Shown here piece after piece: positions 1 to 6,728 of a stretch of DNA of 12,534 nucleotides. This stretch comes from CAMFKD01 sp964436955 (lineage in GTDB: Bacteria; Chlamydiota; Chlamydiia; Chlamydiales; JAJFMA01). Position numbers and translations under genes: made by a program. How positions within the stretch are numbered: position 1 is the stretch's first letter; each line of letters starts with the position of its first letter. The notes below the pieces were generated by a model. It saw only the letters and a program-made list of their open reading frames with translations. It searched no databases and was not told where the DNA came from. The DNA lies in assembly GCA_964436955.1 (NCBI GenBank), contig CAYTFC010000084.1, forward strand, positions 1 through 12,534. Direction: 5' to 3'.

Positions 1-269
1 GCATTGGCATCCGATAGCTTTTGGTTTAGATCAGCAATATCCTGACCAAGATCGCCGCTAGGTTGAATACCGGCAGCTTTTAAAGCGTTATCCAAGGCAT
101 TTCTGAGATCCTGATTAGCCTGAGCTAAAGTCGACTTGTCTTGGTTCAAACTCTCCAATTGTTTTTTTAAGGCTGCAAAATCCTGCGCGGCGTCTCCGGA
201 CGATGGAATTCCAGCCGCTTTGAGCGCATCTTTTAAAGCGTTGGATAATAATTCATTGGCTTTTGCTAG
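1..269 (-). repeat. Tandem 47-residue (141-bp) coding repeat, second copy cut by window edge
   Basis: Copy 1 covers 129-269 and copy 2 starts at 128, in the same reading frame of the coiled-coil gene. Both begin LA(K/Q)AN, continue with NAL..ALKAAGI and then SGD..QD, and end in a Leu-heptad stretch. The shared ALKAAGI block is followed in both by a short helix-breaking PS(S)GD-type segment. The DNA has diverged at many third positions, so the duplication is not recent. Confidence 0.8.
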
Positions 270-1604
270 CTTTTCCTTAGCATCTATTTCTTGACTTAGT
301 TGTTGCTGCACTCTATCGAACTTTTCTTTTGCTTCTATTAGTTCTTTATCGTGTCCCTTTTGCAACTCTTCTTTCTGGAGTACTGCATAGGCAGCGGCGG
401 CATCCAATGCCTCTTCGGCCTCCTTCTGAACTTTAGTGAGATACTGCTGTAAATCACTTAACTCATCGCTGATTGCCTGCGCTGCGGTTACTGCATCAGT
501 CTTTGTCTGTCCATGCGCCGCTTGTTCTCTAACTAGATCTTGTCTTGCATTTTCTAGGTCAACTTCCACGCTCCTTTTAGCATTTTCTAGGCTCTCGCGG
601 ACCTGTTGAAGGTAAGCGTATGCATCTTTGTCTGCTTGATCAGCCTTACTTTTAGTTGTAGCGTGCTTCGTTGCTTCCTCAGATGCCCTAACCCCCGCAT
701 CATTAGCGGCTTGCTGGGCAATATTCAATTCTTCTCGAAGTTTACGTAGGTTATCTTCAGCTTTTCTTAACTCCTCACGTTCCTCACCTCTAGTGACGGC
801 ATACTTTTCATGTACTGTCCGAATGGCTTCTTTGATTTCATTGTCTTTTTGACTTAATGCATTTCTAAGATCTTGAATGTCATCCTGCAAAGTTTCTCTG
901 GCTTCCTCACAATCAGTGCAGTCAGCTGAGTCAAACTCAATAGGGGATCCTGGCTCGATAGACACAATCCCTAGCTTCTTGCTATACAGACTAGCAATCA
1001 TCACTAGGTTAGCATCCATAGGAACTGCACCTGTGTTTTTAATCTCGATCCAGGTCTTTGGCTTGCCGTTTACACGCAGGGTTGGGATATTTTGACGCCC
1101 AACTCCTATTTTATGACCATAAAGAGGCATAAGGACGTCCAAGTCGTTTGCCCGAATAAATACACCCAGTTCAGGAAATATATTGATTGTCCCTGCTTCC
1201 ATGCCTAGCAAACTCTCCAAAACCATTCCACTAAGGTCATTAGTTAAATGACCAGGATTTCTAATTAAGAGTTTTTTCGAATATCTTTCTATAAATGTCA
1301 AAAGATCTTGATCATGCGAATGATTAGCAACTAATTCCTTTAGAAATAAGATGGCATTTTCAGGCGAGTCAGCCTCTCCTGAAGTAAAGACTGTCCAGCC
1401 AGAATCATGAGGTATCACATAGAGATCCTTATTGTGATCGGTCGCCTCATCAATAGCTCCCATTACGTAAGCCTTAGTTTCATGATCCAAGCTGCTTACA
1501 ATGGGAACCTCTATGGAATCTGGTAATTTCACGGCAGACAAGCTATGGAAATCTAAGCCTACCCAGCATCCGCATAGAACCAGCAGTAGAATCAGCCTAT
1601 TCAT
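1..1604 (-). CDS. Exported coiled-coil protein, unknown function (3' end outside window)
   Basis: I do not recognise this protein. The frame is open from ATG at 1604 to the window edge (534 codons, no stop). Residues 1-24 look like a signal peptide (MNRLILLLVLCGC start, hydrophobic core, possible cleavage after SLSA; LCGC at 10-13 could be a lipobox but would be very short). Residues 25 to about 225 form a globular head whose second half matches the neighbouring gene at 1751-2362, for example GR..(I/L)P.L.V.GK..TW..IK at 169-189. A Cys pair (DCTDC, C229/C232) marks the junction to a long charged region rich in Glu, Lys, Gln, Ala and Leu from about 233 onward, with heptad-like coiled-coil character. 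From residue 446 a 47-residue tandem repeat begins. Export to the periplasm or cell surface is inferred; a structural or host-interaction role is speculation. Confidence 0.85.
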   Translation of the reverse strand, partial: MNRLILLLVLCGCWVGLDFHSLSAVKLPDSIEVPIVSSLDHETKAYVMGAIDEATDHNKDLYVIPHDSGWTVFTSGEADSPENAILFLKELVANHSHDQDLLTFIERYSKKLLIRNPGHLTNDLSGMVLESLLGMEAGTINIFPELGVFIRANDLDVLMPLYGHKIGVGRQNIPTLRVNGKPKTWIEIKNTGAVPMDANLVMIASLYSKKLGIVSIEPGSPIEFDSADCTDCEEARETLQDDIQDLRNALSQKDNEIKEAIRTVHEKYAVTRGEEREELRKAEDNLRKLREELNIAQQAANDAGVRASEEATKHATTKSKADQADKDAYAYLQQVRESLENAKRSVEVDLENARQDLVREQAAHGQTKTDAVTAAQAISDELSDLQQYLTKVQKEAEEALDAAAAYAVLQKEELQKGHDKELIEAKEKFDRVQQQLSQEIDAKEKLAKANELLSNALKDALKAAGIPSSGDAAQDFAALKKQLESLNQDKSTLAQANQDLRNALDNALKAAGIQPSGDLGQDIADLNQKLSDAN

Positions 1605-1632
1605 AGTAAAACCCACTTATGCCATTTCAAAA

Positions 1633-1686
1633 ATTATATAAGCATCACCAACTAGAATTATACGACTAACCTAATTTTAATAACAA
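1633..1686 (-). promoter_or_regulatory. Candidate promoter of the coiled-coil gene
   Basis: Read on the minus strand there is TTGTTA (1686-1681), an 18-base spacer and a perfect TATAAT (1662-1657), which puts transcription start near 1650, about 45 bases before the ATG at 1604. A second TATAAT at 1638-1633 lacks a good -35 partner. The region is very AT-rich, so chance matches are possible. Confidence 0.45.
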
Positions 1687-1703
1687 AAATTTTAATTGCA
1701 TCT

Positions 1704-1735
1704 AAAAAAAAACAACCCCAAGAATTTGGGGTTGT
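1704..1735 (-). terminator. Rho-independent terminator of the 1751-2362 gene
   Basis: On the minus strand a perfect 9-bp stem (ACAACCCCA with TGGGGTTGT, plus-strand arms 1712-1720 and 1727-1735) with a 6-base loop is followed at once by a run of nine T (plus-strand A run 1704-1712). It lies 16 bases past the stop codon of the upstream gene and separates its transcript from the next gene in the same direction. Confidence 0.9.
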
Positions 1736-1750
1736 AGGAATGCTAACTTA

Positions 1751-2362
1751 TTAAGAAGCAGGTACAAGGCCAGTTGATTTCACATATTTCCACTTGGATA
1801 ATTTTTCGCCTTGTGTAATGGAAAGTTTTTGTTTGATCGTAGGCCATGTTTGATATTTGCCTTGAACTTTCAATGACGGTAATCCATATCGTCCCGTAGA
1901 GGTGTTTCCTTTAACCTTTTCTACTAGGTCATTTTCCGTAAGAAATGCATCAAAATCGGAGCAGACCGTTAGTAATCCAGGCTCAAGTTTTAGATAAACT
2001 TCCCGTGCCTGTCTTCCAACCGAAACTAGTGGGGAATCCTGTCCAAGCTTAGTAAGCGCCTTCACAAAATTGATATCGTCAGACGAAGCACTTAATATTT
2101 GAGGCAAGATATCCATTAGTGCTAGGAGGTCGGATTCATCAGTCCTAAAGCTCTCACCAAAAGTGATTGTGGTTAGACCATCGGAGGTATCCGCACAAAC
2201 ACTTGTACCGCGCGCAATGGCGGATCCTAGACTTGCTCGCATTTCCGGTGTCACATTGCTGACATCAGTAAATGTCATGACATGAGCTGCGTCTAGACCC
2301 GACACGGTTATCGCAAGCATAATCAAGGGCGTCATAAGATAGTGTTGCCAATGAATGAACAT
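1751..2362 (-). CDS. Exported protein of unknown function, paralogue of the neighbour's head domain
   Basis: This is a 203-residue protein I do not recognise. The start ATG at 2362 is preceded by AGGAGT (2372-2367) four bases upstream. The N-terminus has a hydrophobic segment (MTPLIMLAITVSGLDA, residues 10-25) that fits a signal peptide cleaved near SGLDA/AH. Two Cys remain in the mature part (C56, C134) and could form a disulfide. Residues 124-177 align with residues 133-189 of the protein encoded at 1-1604: L.LEPG matches LGMEAG, NDL matches NDL, and GRYGLPSLKVQGK..TW..IK matches the same block with 11 identities in 21 positions. The protein is thus the bare head domain without the coiled coil. 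It has its own terminator, so it is probably monocistronic. The function is unknown; export to the cell envelope is inferred. Confidence 0.8.
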   Translation of the reverse strand: MFIHWQHYLMTPLIMLAITVSGLDAAHVMTFTDVSNVTPEMRASLGSAIARGTSVCADTSDGLTTITFGESFRTDESDLLALMDILPQILSASSDDINFVKALTKLGQDSPLVSVGRQAREVYLKLEPGLLTVCSDFDAFLTENDLVEKVKGNTSTGRYGLPSLKVQGKYQTWPTIKQKLSITQGEKLSKWKYVKSTGLVPAS

Positions 2363-2393
2363 ATGTACTCCTAAGCTAAGGGGGTTTAGGGGT

Positions 2394-2420
2394 ATTTTAC
2401 GGGAAAAACATGTGGGTCAA
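2394..2420 (-). promoter_or_regulatory. Candidate promoter of the 1751-2362 gene
   Basis: On the minus strand TTGACC (2420-2415) is followed after 15 bases by TAAAAT (2399-2394), each matching five of six consensus positions. The spacer is shorter than the preferred 17. Transcription would start about 25 bases upstream of the Shine-Dalgarno sequence. Confidence 0.4.
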
Positions 2421-2508
2421 TTTAAGTAAAAGTTAAGAATGTATCATTGCACTTGCATAATTATTTATTGATCTTCTAAAACGTACTCTTAACTTCAGGG
2501 AGTTGAAT

Positions 2509-3804
2509 ATGTTTAAGCGCGCCACTACTTATCTTTGTTTAGGTCTGACCTCTCTATCTTTAGCTTCTTTAGAAGCTCATTATGAAAGCATTAAGTCAAG
2601 CGGGGTAGGCGGTGCTTTAATTGCTTACGGCCAAGATTCGATTGCGCCGTCAGCCAATCCTGCATTGGCGATGTGGGTAGGAGACCGTTGGGACATTGGC
2701 GCCACCGTACAGGACTGGTCAAAAAAGCTGAAAATTAGCAATCGTCCTGGGATTGCTCCTCGCGAACAGTCCGGAACTTTTAAAGCGGCGCAACCTCTTA
2801 ATGGCTTCCCTTCTTTGGGCTACAACAAACTGTTGTACGACACTGTCGCCGTTAACATCAGTGCGTATACGCGCTCATGCGTGGATACACGTTTGGGTAC
2901 GCAACTGACCGATTTCTCTGGACTCAGCCAGGTTACTGGAGTTCCTGACGGAACCAAGGCCGAACTGGTTTATCGCGTCGACACTATAACGACGGCCATG
3001 GCATATCAAGTTAATGACTGCCACACCATAGGGATAGGCCTAAATTTTAATATGGCTCATTTTAAAATGAATGGTCTTCAAAACATTGGTGCAAACGGAT
3101 TTTCACTAGCAGCGAATAAGCTCTCCGACCAAGGAACCGAATTTTCCTTTGGTTTTGGCGTGACTGTGGGATGGGTTGGCTATATATGGGATGGTCTCTG
3201 GGCTGGAGCTTCCTACACACCACAAACTTTCATGAACAAGTTTAAGGACTACAAAGGCCTCTTAGCCGACGCCCATGTAGATCTTCCCGACACTTGGAAG
3301 TTAGGTTTTGCGTACGAAGTCACAAACAAGGTGAAAGTTCTTCTGGACGGTGAGTGGCATCGTTACTCACATGTAAGGGCTTTGGCTAACGATTTTCCCA
3401 ATAGTTCCCCCATTCCCTTTACCGAAACTACTTTTTTTGGTCGAGCAGACGGACCAGGATTTGGGTGGCAAGATGAGTATATTATCAAAACTGGCCTACA
3501 GTTCGATTTAGATCCTAACACAACATTCCGCTTAGGCTATCGCCACGAGTGGCTTCCATTAAGAGACCAGTCAACCAATACCGCCCTGAATGTTTTCAAC
3601 CTGCAGACAGTATCTGATTATATCACCGCTGGTATCACTTGCGCTCTTTGTGAGTATGAAGTTTCCGCTTTTGGTGAGTACGGATTCGCAAGAACATCGC
3701 GTACACGATATCCTCAGATCGCTGTTACAGACTTCCTAAGAGCTGACATCGCGATGCGCTCCCACAACTGGGCCACAGGTGTTTCTATAGGAAAACCGTT
3801 CTAA
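2509..3804 (+). CDS. FadL/OMPP1-type outer-membrane beta-barrel protein
   Basis: This is a 431-residue predicted outer-membrane transporter of the FadL/OMPP1/TodX type, a family that lets hydrophobic compounds such as long-chain fatty acids cross the outer membrane. Residues 1-23 are a signal peptide ending LEA/HYES. The plug-region hallmark is visible as APSANPA (46-52), preceded by a Gly-rich GVGGALIAYG stretch. The rest alternates polar and aromatic/hydrophobic residues as in beta-strands, and the chain ends in Phe (SIGKPF), the usual beta-barrel assembly signal. I chose ATG 2509 because AGGGAG at 2497-2502 lies six bases before it; a TTG at 2503 in the same frame directly abuts that Shine-Dalgarno and is unlikely. 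The family call rests on overall shape and the NPA motif, and the substrate is unknown. No convincing terminator follows. Confidence 0.75.
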   Translation: MFKRATTYLCLGLTSLSLASLEAHYESIKSSGVGGALIAYGQDSIAPSANPALAMWVGDRWDIGATVQDWSKKLKISNRPGIAPREQSGTFKAAQPLNGFPSLGYNKLLYDTVAVNISAYTRSCVDTRLGTQLTDFSGLSQVTGVPDGTKAELVYRVDTITTAMAYQVNDCHTIGIGLNFNMAHFKMNGLQNIGANGFSLAANKLSDQGTEFSFGFGVTVGWVGYIWDGLWAGASYTPQTFMNKFKDYKGLLADAHVDLPDTWKLGFAYEVTNKVKVLLDGEWHRYSHVRALANDFPNSSPIPFTETTFFGRADGPGFGWQDEYIIKTGLQFDLDPNTTFRLGYRHEWLPLRDQSTNTALNVFNLQTVSDYITAGITCALCEYEVSAFGEYGFARTSRTRYPQIAVTDFLRADIAMRSHNWATGVSIGKPF

Positions 3805-3828
3805 ATCATCTTTTTTGTGAGATAGGGC

Positions 3829-3858
3829 TTGTCAAAAAATCGGGTAAGCAGGTACAGT
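3829..3858 (+). promoter_or_regulatory. Promoter of the tRNA-Val/tRNA-Asp pair
   Basis: TTGTCA (3829-3834), an 18-base spacer and TACAGT (3853-3858) form a sigma-70-type promoter. Predicted initiation near 3865 would leave a leader of about ten bases before the tRNA-Val 5' end at 3875, as is usual for tRNA genes. Confidence 0.55.
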
Positions 3859-3874
3859 TGTGGGACTTTAGTAA

Positions 3875-3947
3875 GGGCGTATAGCTCAGTTGGTAGAGCT
3901 CCTGTCTTACACACAGGCGGTCATAGGTTCGAGTCCTGTTGCGCCCA
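3875..3947 (+). tRNA. tRNA-Val (UAC anticodon)
   Basis: A full cloverleaf can be drawn. The 7-bp acceptor stem is GGGCGTA with TGCGCCC, the D arm carries AGCTCAGTTGGTAGAGCT, the anticodon arm is CCTGT-CTTACAC-ACAGG with anticodon TAC, and the T arm has GGTTCGAGTCC. The discriminator is A3947 and the 3' CCA is not encoded (AAC follows), so it must be added by nucleotidyltransferase. Confidence 0.97.
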
Positions 3948-3954
3948 AACAGTT

Positions 3955-4028
3955 GCGGGAGTAGTTCAATCGGTTAGAGCACCGGCCTGTCACGCCGGAA
4001 GTTGCGGGTTCGAGTCCCGTCTCCCGCG
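3955..4028 (+). tRNA. tRNA-Asp (GUC anticodon)
   Basis: The cloverleaf has acceptor stem GCGGGAG with CTCCCGC, D arm AGTTCAATCGGTTAGAGC, anticodon arm CCGGC-CTGTCAC-GCCGG with anticodon GTC, T arm GGTTCGAGTCC and discriminator G4028. CCA is not encoded. It starts seven bases after tRNA-Val and is surely co-transcribed with it. G34 of this tRNA is a position where queuosine is made, and queG, whose product completes queuosine, lies about 1 kb downstream. Confidence 0.97.
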
Positions 4029-4143
4029 TCCTTGCTTTCAAGCCCAAGGACCATCAAAATATCGCGATCACTTTATCTCGACCGACTTATTGCCTCCTGG
4101 GCCGGGAGTACTGTCTCTCAATTTAGTATGGTTAAGGTAATTC

Positions 4144-5082
4144 ATGAACTCAATTCCTAGTCCACAACCCAAATCTTTTGTTACCGAGTTGATCTATTTT
4201 GTGTGGATTTTCATCGGCGCCACATTGGCAGCGTTTGCTATCGAAGTCTTGCTCATCCCCAACCAACTGATCGACGGTGGCATCGTTGGCGTCGCCATGA
4301 TTTGTGGTAAATTGTTTGGGAATTCGTGGATACCCGCATTTTTAGTGCTATTCAATTTACCCTTCTTGGCGCTGGCATATAAGTATATTGGGCGGTCCTC
4401 CGTTCTGCACATGCTAATAGCAGTGATTATCTTTTCCGCTGGCATGGTGTTCATGGAAAAAGTGTGGCCGCTAGAATTTCATGGCGATCCCTTGGAAGTT
4501 GTAGTGATCGGAGGCGCCTTGCTAGGAGCGGGAATTGGCCTGATTATTCGTTCTGGTGGATGCTTAGACGGCACAGAAATTTTGGGAATCATCATCAACA
4601 AGCGCACCGGCTTTACCGTTGGGCAAACCGTATTGGTCTGCAATATCTTTATCTTCGGCGCAGCAGCTATCGTCTTTCAGGACTGGCATTCTCCGCTACT
4701 CTCGCTGATCACTTATATGGTAGCCATTAAGGTGATGGATACCGTTATTGTTGGTCTAGATGAAACCAAGGCCGTCTTAATTATATCGCGAAAGTCCAAG
4801 GAAATTACAGATGCCATCGTCCATGAGCTTGGCTTAGGTCTTACCATCCTTTATGGACGCGGAGGCTATTCCGGCGATGAGCGCGAAATTCTATATGTAA
4901 TCGTGGAACGACTGCAATTAGCAGATCTTAAGGAACTCGTCCATCGAGAAGATGTCCATGCATTCATGGCGGTCGAAAACCTGCACGAAGTAGCCAATGG
5001 CAATCATGGACGCAGTCGATCCTCCCTGTGGTCTGGTTTAGAGACCATAGCCTCTCCACTGTTTCAAAAAAGACATCCGTGA
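4144..5082 (+). CDS. YitT-family membrane protein (DUF161/DUF2179)
   Basis: This is a 312-residue integral membrane protein of the YitT family, whose biochemical role is not established. Hydrophobic segments lie at roughly residues 14-36, 43-58, 62-80, 88-106, 118-136, 162-178 and 183-205. The conserved core GLIIRSGGCLDGTEILG is at 132-148. The soluble C-terminal domain (about 208-288) carries the DUF2179 pattern: GL.LTILYGRGGYSG, then E.LYVIVERLQLADLKELV and D.HAFM. Length and domain order are normal. Start ATG 4144 has a modest AAGG six bases upstream. Its TGA overlaps the probable GTG start of queG, so the two are likely one translation-coupled operon. The tRNA pair ends 115 bases upstream and read-through from the tRNA promoter is possible, since no terminator separates them. 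Confidence 0.85.
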   Translation: MNSIPSPQPKSFVTELIYFVWIFIGATLAAFAIEVLLIPNQLIDGGIVGVAMICGKLFGNSWIPAFLVLFNLPFLALAYKYIGRSSVLHMLIAVIIFSAGMVFMEKVWPLEFHGDPLEVVVIGGALLGAGIGLIIRSGGCLDGTEILGIIINKRTGFTVGQTVLVCNIFIFGAAAIVFQDWHSPLLSLITYMVAIKVMDTVIVGLDETKAVLIISRKSKEITDAIVHELGLGLTILYGRGGYSGDEREILYVIVERLQLADLKELVHREDVHAFMAVENLHEVANGNHGRSRSSLWSGLETIASPLFQKRHP

Positions 5083-6020
5083 GTGAAATCCCCTTCGATG
5101 AACTGCGGACCAAGGCACTAAGCCTTGGCTGGGACGATATTGGCGTCACAACGCCTATTATTTCGGAGGAGGATATCTCTGCTTATCGCCAGTGGTTAAG
5201 CAATGGCCATCAAGCACGACTTTCTTACATGGAAAATGAGTTAAGGTGTTATCCAGAGCGACTTTTTCCTGGAGCAAAATCCGCCATCATCTTTGTCAGC
5301 AACTATAAGCAGCAACGCGCGACGTTTGCCGAAGATCGAGGCGTAATCGCCAGCTATGCGCGTGGTAAAGACTATCATAACATTCACCATAGCCGTCTGA
5401 AGAAAATGATTCGTTGGTTGGAGGAACGCGTAAACCAACAAGGAATCGCAAAGGGCTTTAGCGACTCCACTCCAATTCTAGAAAAAGCTCTGGCCGTGAA
5501 GGCCGGATTAGGATGGTTCGGGAAAAATACGCTCCTCATCCATCGGCGATTTGGCACATTCACGCTTTTGTCAGGACTGTTAACCACACTAGAGCTTAGT
5601 TATAAAGTAACTTCAGCTAGATTACCTCGCTGCGGTGTATGTACACGATGTCTCGATGCATGTCCTACCCAAGCGCTTGTTAGCCCATATCACCTAGATG
5701 CAAACCTCTGCCTGTCGAATCATCTTATTGAGTCCAAGGAACCCATTCCAGAAGACATTCAGAAGAAGAATCCTGGGTATGCTTTTGGATGTGACATTTG
5801 TCAGGACGTATGTCCGCACAATGTGCGCTCGCCATTAGCGCAAGCGGAGGAATTTTCTCCAGCAGCGGGCATGGGAGCCTATCTCGGCGAACGTGAAATC
5901 GCTAACATTGAAGAGCATCCTGAAAAGCTCTTTGGGACTCCCTTAAAGCGTCGCGGAGCAGCTGGACTGCGTTATACATGGGAAATGGTTGGCGCAAAAC
6001 TAAAAAAGGGACATAAGTGA
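5079..6020 (+). CDS. queG: Epoxyqueuosine reductase QueG
   Basis: QueG is a cytosolic cobalamin- and two-[4Fe-4S]-dependent enzyme that reduces epoxyqueuosine to queuosine in the wobble position of tRNAs for Asp, Asn, His and Tyr. Visible hallmarks are D129 in the FSDSTPILEKA segment (the position of the proposed catalytic Asp), GLGWFGKNTLL (143-153), the first ferredoxin motif CGVCTRCLDACP (Cys 185/188/191/195), C211, and the second CDICQDVCPHN (Cys 238/241/245). At 313 residues it is the short form without the C-terminal HEAT-repeat extension of E. coli QueG (about 380). I chose GTG 5079, which overlaps the YitT stop (GTGA) and gives the usual N-terminus length; a GTG at 5028 would add 17 unmatched residues. 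The last codons (KKGHK) come from the GGGAC repeat described separately. Confidence 0.93.
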   Translation: MSEIPFDELRTKALSLGWDDIGVTTPIISEEDISAYRQWLSNGHQARLSYMENELRCYPERLFPGAKSAIIFVSNYKQQRATFAEDRGVIASYARGKDYHNIHHSRLKKMIRWLEERVNQQGIAKGFSDSTPILEKALAVKAGLGWFGKNTLLIHRRFGTFTLLSGLLTTLELSYKVTSARLPRCGVCTRCLDACPTQALVSPYHLDANLCLSNHLIESKEPIPEDIQKKNPGYAFGCDICQDVCPHNVRSPLAQAEEFSPAAGMGAYLGEREIANIEEHPEKLFGTPLKRRGAAGLRYTWEMVGAKLKKGHK

Positions 6021-6109
6021 CAAGTGACCAAAGGGACGAAAGAGACCTAAAGGACTTTGGAGAGTATAGTTTTGGTAGCAATCAGGGTCTTAGGTCTCTT
6101 TGATCCCTT
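6005..6109. repeat. GGGAC-type repeat forming an inverted repeat between convergent queG and ubiX
   Basis: Degenerate units of about nine bases with a GGGAC/GAGAC/GGAC core run from the last codons of queG (AAAGGGACATAAGTGACA, 6005-6022) through the spacer. The arm at 6031-6050 pairs with 6090-6109 in reverse complement: 18 of 20 positions match, including 12 in a row (AAAGAGACCTAA). The right arm is the coding 3' end of ubiX including its TAA. The loop is 39 bases. The stem could stop transcripts from both sides, but there is no T run, so this is not a standard intrinsic terminator. Closely similar sequence returns at 12421-12534. Confidence 0.75.
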
Positions 6110-6728
6110 GAGTGTAGAATACGCAAGGCGTCTCTTTTGTCTCTTCTCCCCAGCGAGGGTATAGGCCGGCATCAATACCCAAAGCATCCAATGCGCGTCC
6201 CACAATAAAGTCCTCAACATCCTGTAAACTCTGTGGCTTAGTATACCACGCTGGTACAGGCGGTAGAATTACGGTTCCCATGCGCGATAAACGCAACATA
6301 TTCTCAAGATGCAGCTCAGAAAAGGGAGCCTCGCGAGGCACAAGGACCAAGCGTCTTCGCTCTTTCAATGTGACGTCAGCAGCTCTACGCAATAGATTGT
6401 CCGAAATTCCTGTGGCAATCGCCGCTAACGTTGCCATACTACAGGGAATAACAATCATGCCATCAACAGGGTAAGAACCACTGGCTATGGATGCTGTGAA
6501 ACATCCGATCTTATGACACGAAACTAAAGCCCGTTTTTCTTCTGAAAACGTATGGAGGAAGCGGTCAGCGGTGGCAAATTCAGTTCCCATTTCTTCCTGA
6601 GCCGTTAACAAAGCTGCTCGAGAAAGAATAAGGTGCACACGATGTCCCAACGCTGTCAAGACGTCCACCGTACGGTGCCCAAGCACAATACCTGATGCAC
6701 CTGTGACTCCAACTATAATCTCTGCCAT
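6090..6728 (-). CDS. ubiX: UbiX-type flavin prenyltransferase
   Basis: UbiX joins dimethylallyl phosphate to FMN to make prenylated FMN, the cofactor of UbiD-type decarboxylases. It acts in quinone synthesis, and UbiX-like proteins are also assigned (as MqnM) to futalosine-route menaquinone synthesis. The chain shows GVTGASG (7-13), the FMN-site segment PCSMATLAAIATGISDN (95-111), R-rich LKERRRLVLVPREAPF (121-136), Y162 and the C-terminal GRALDALGID (177-186). The first four bases of ATGG overlap the ubiA 3' end by 16 bases in total, which implies coupling. At 212 residues it is about 20 longer than usual: after PRWGEE (191-196) the tail to QGIKET is unconserved, and its end is encoded by the GGGAC repeat. 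No ubiD homologue is in view. Confidence 0.93.
   Translation of the reverse strand: MAEIIVGVTGASGIVLGHRTVDVLTALGHRVHLILSRAALLTAQEEMGTEFATADRFLHTFSEEKRALVSCHKIGCFTASIASGSYPVDGMIVIPCSMATLAAIATGISDNLLRRAADVTLKERRRLVLVPREAPFSELHLENMLRLSRMGTVILPPVPAWYTKPQSLQDVEDFIVGRALDALGIDAGLYPRWGEETKETPCVFYTQGIKET

Noticed and set aside
877..1095. A 72-codon plus-strand frame
   Set aside because: It is antisense to the continuous minus-strand coiled-coil gene, which is open throughout and has a consistent protein-like composition.
2442..2481. Possible FadL-gene promoter (TATCAT at 2442, or TTGCAT with TAAAAC)
   Set aside because: No -35 element fits TATCAT, and the alternative pair matches the consensus too poorly to call.
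4028..4051. GTCCTTG/CAAGGAC hairpin just after tRNA-Asp as a terminator
   Set aside because: The stem has only 7 bp with a 10-base loop, uses the tRNA discriminator base and is not followed by a T run.
3829..4140. A 103-codon frame overlapping both tRNA genes
   Set aside because: It reads straight through two perfect tRNA cloverleaves and has TTG as start; it is a shadow of the RNA genes.
6155..6163. GAGGGTATA inside ubiX resembling the fold-back element's end
   Set aside because: Only eight of ten bases match and there is no partner arm; it is a chance match within coding sequence.
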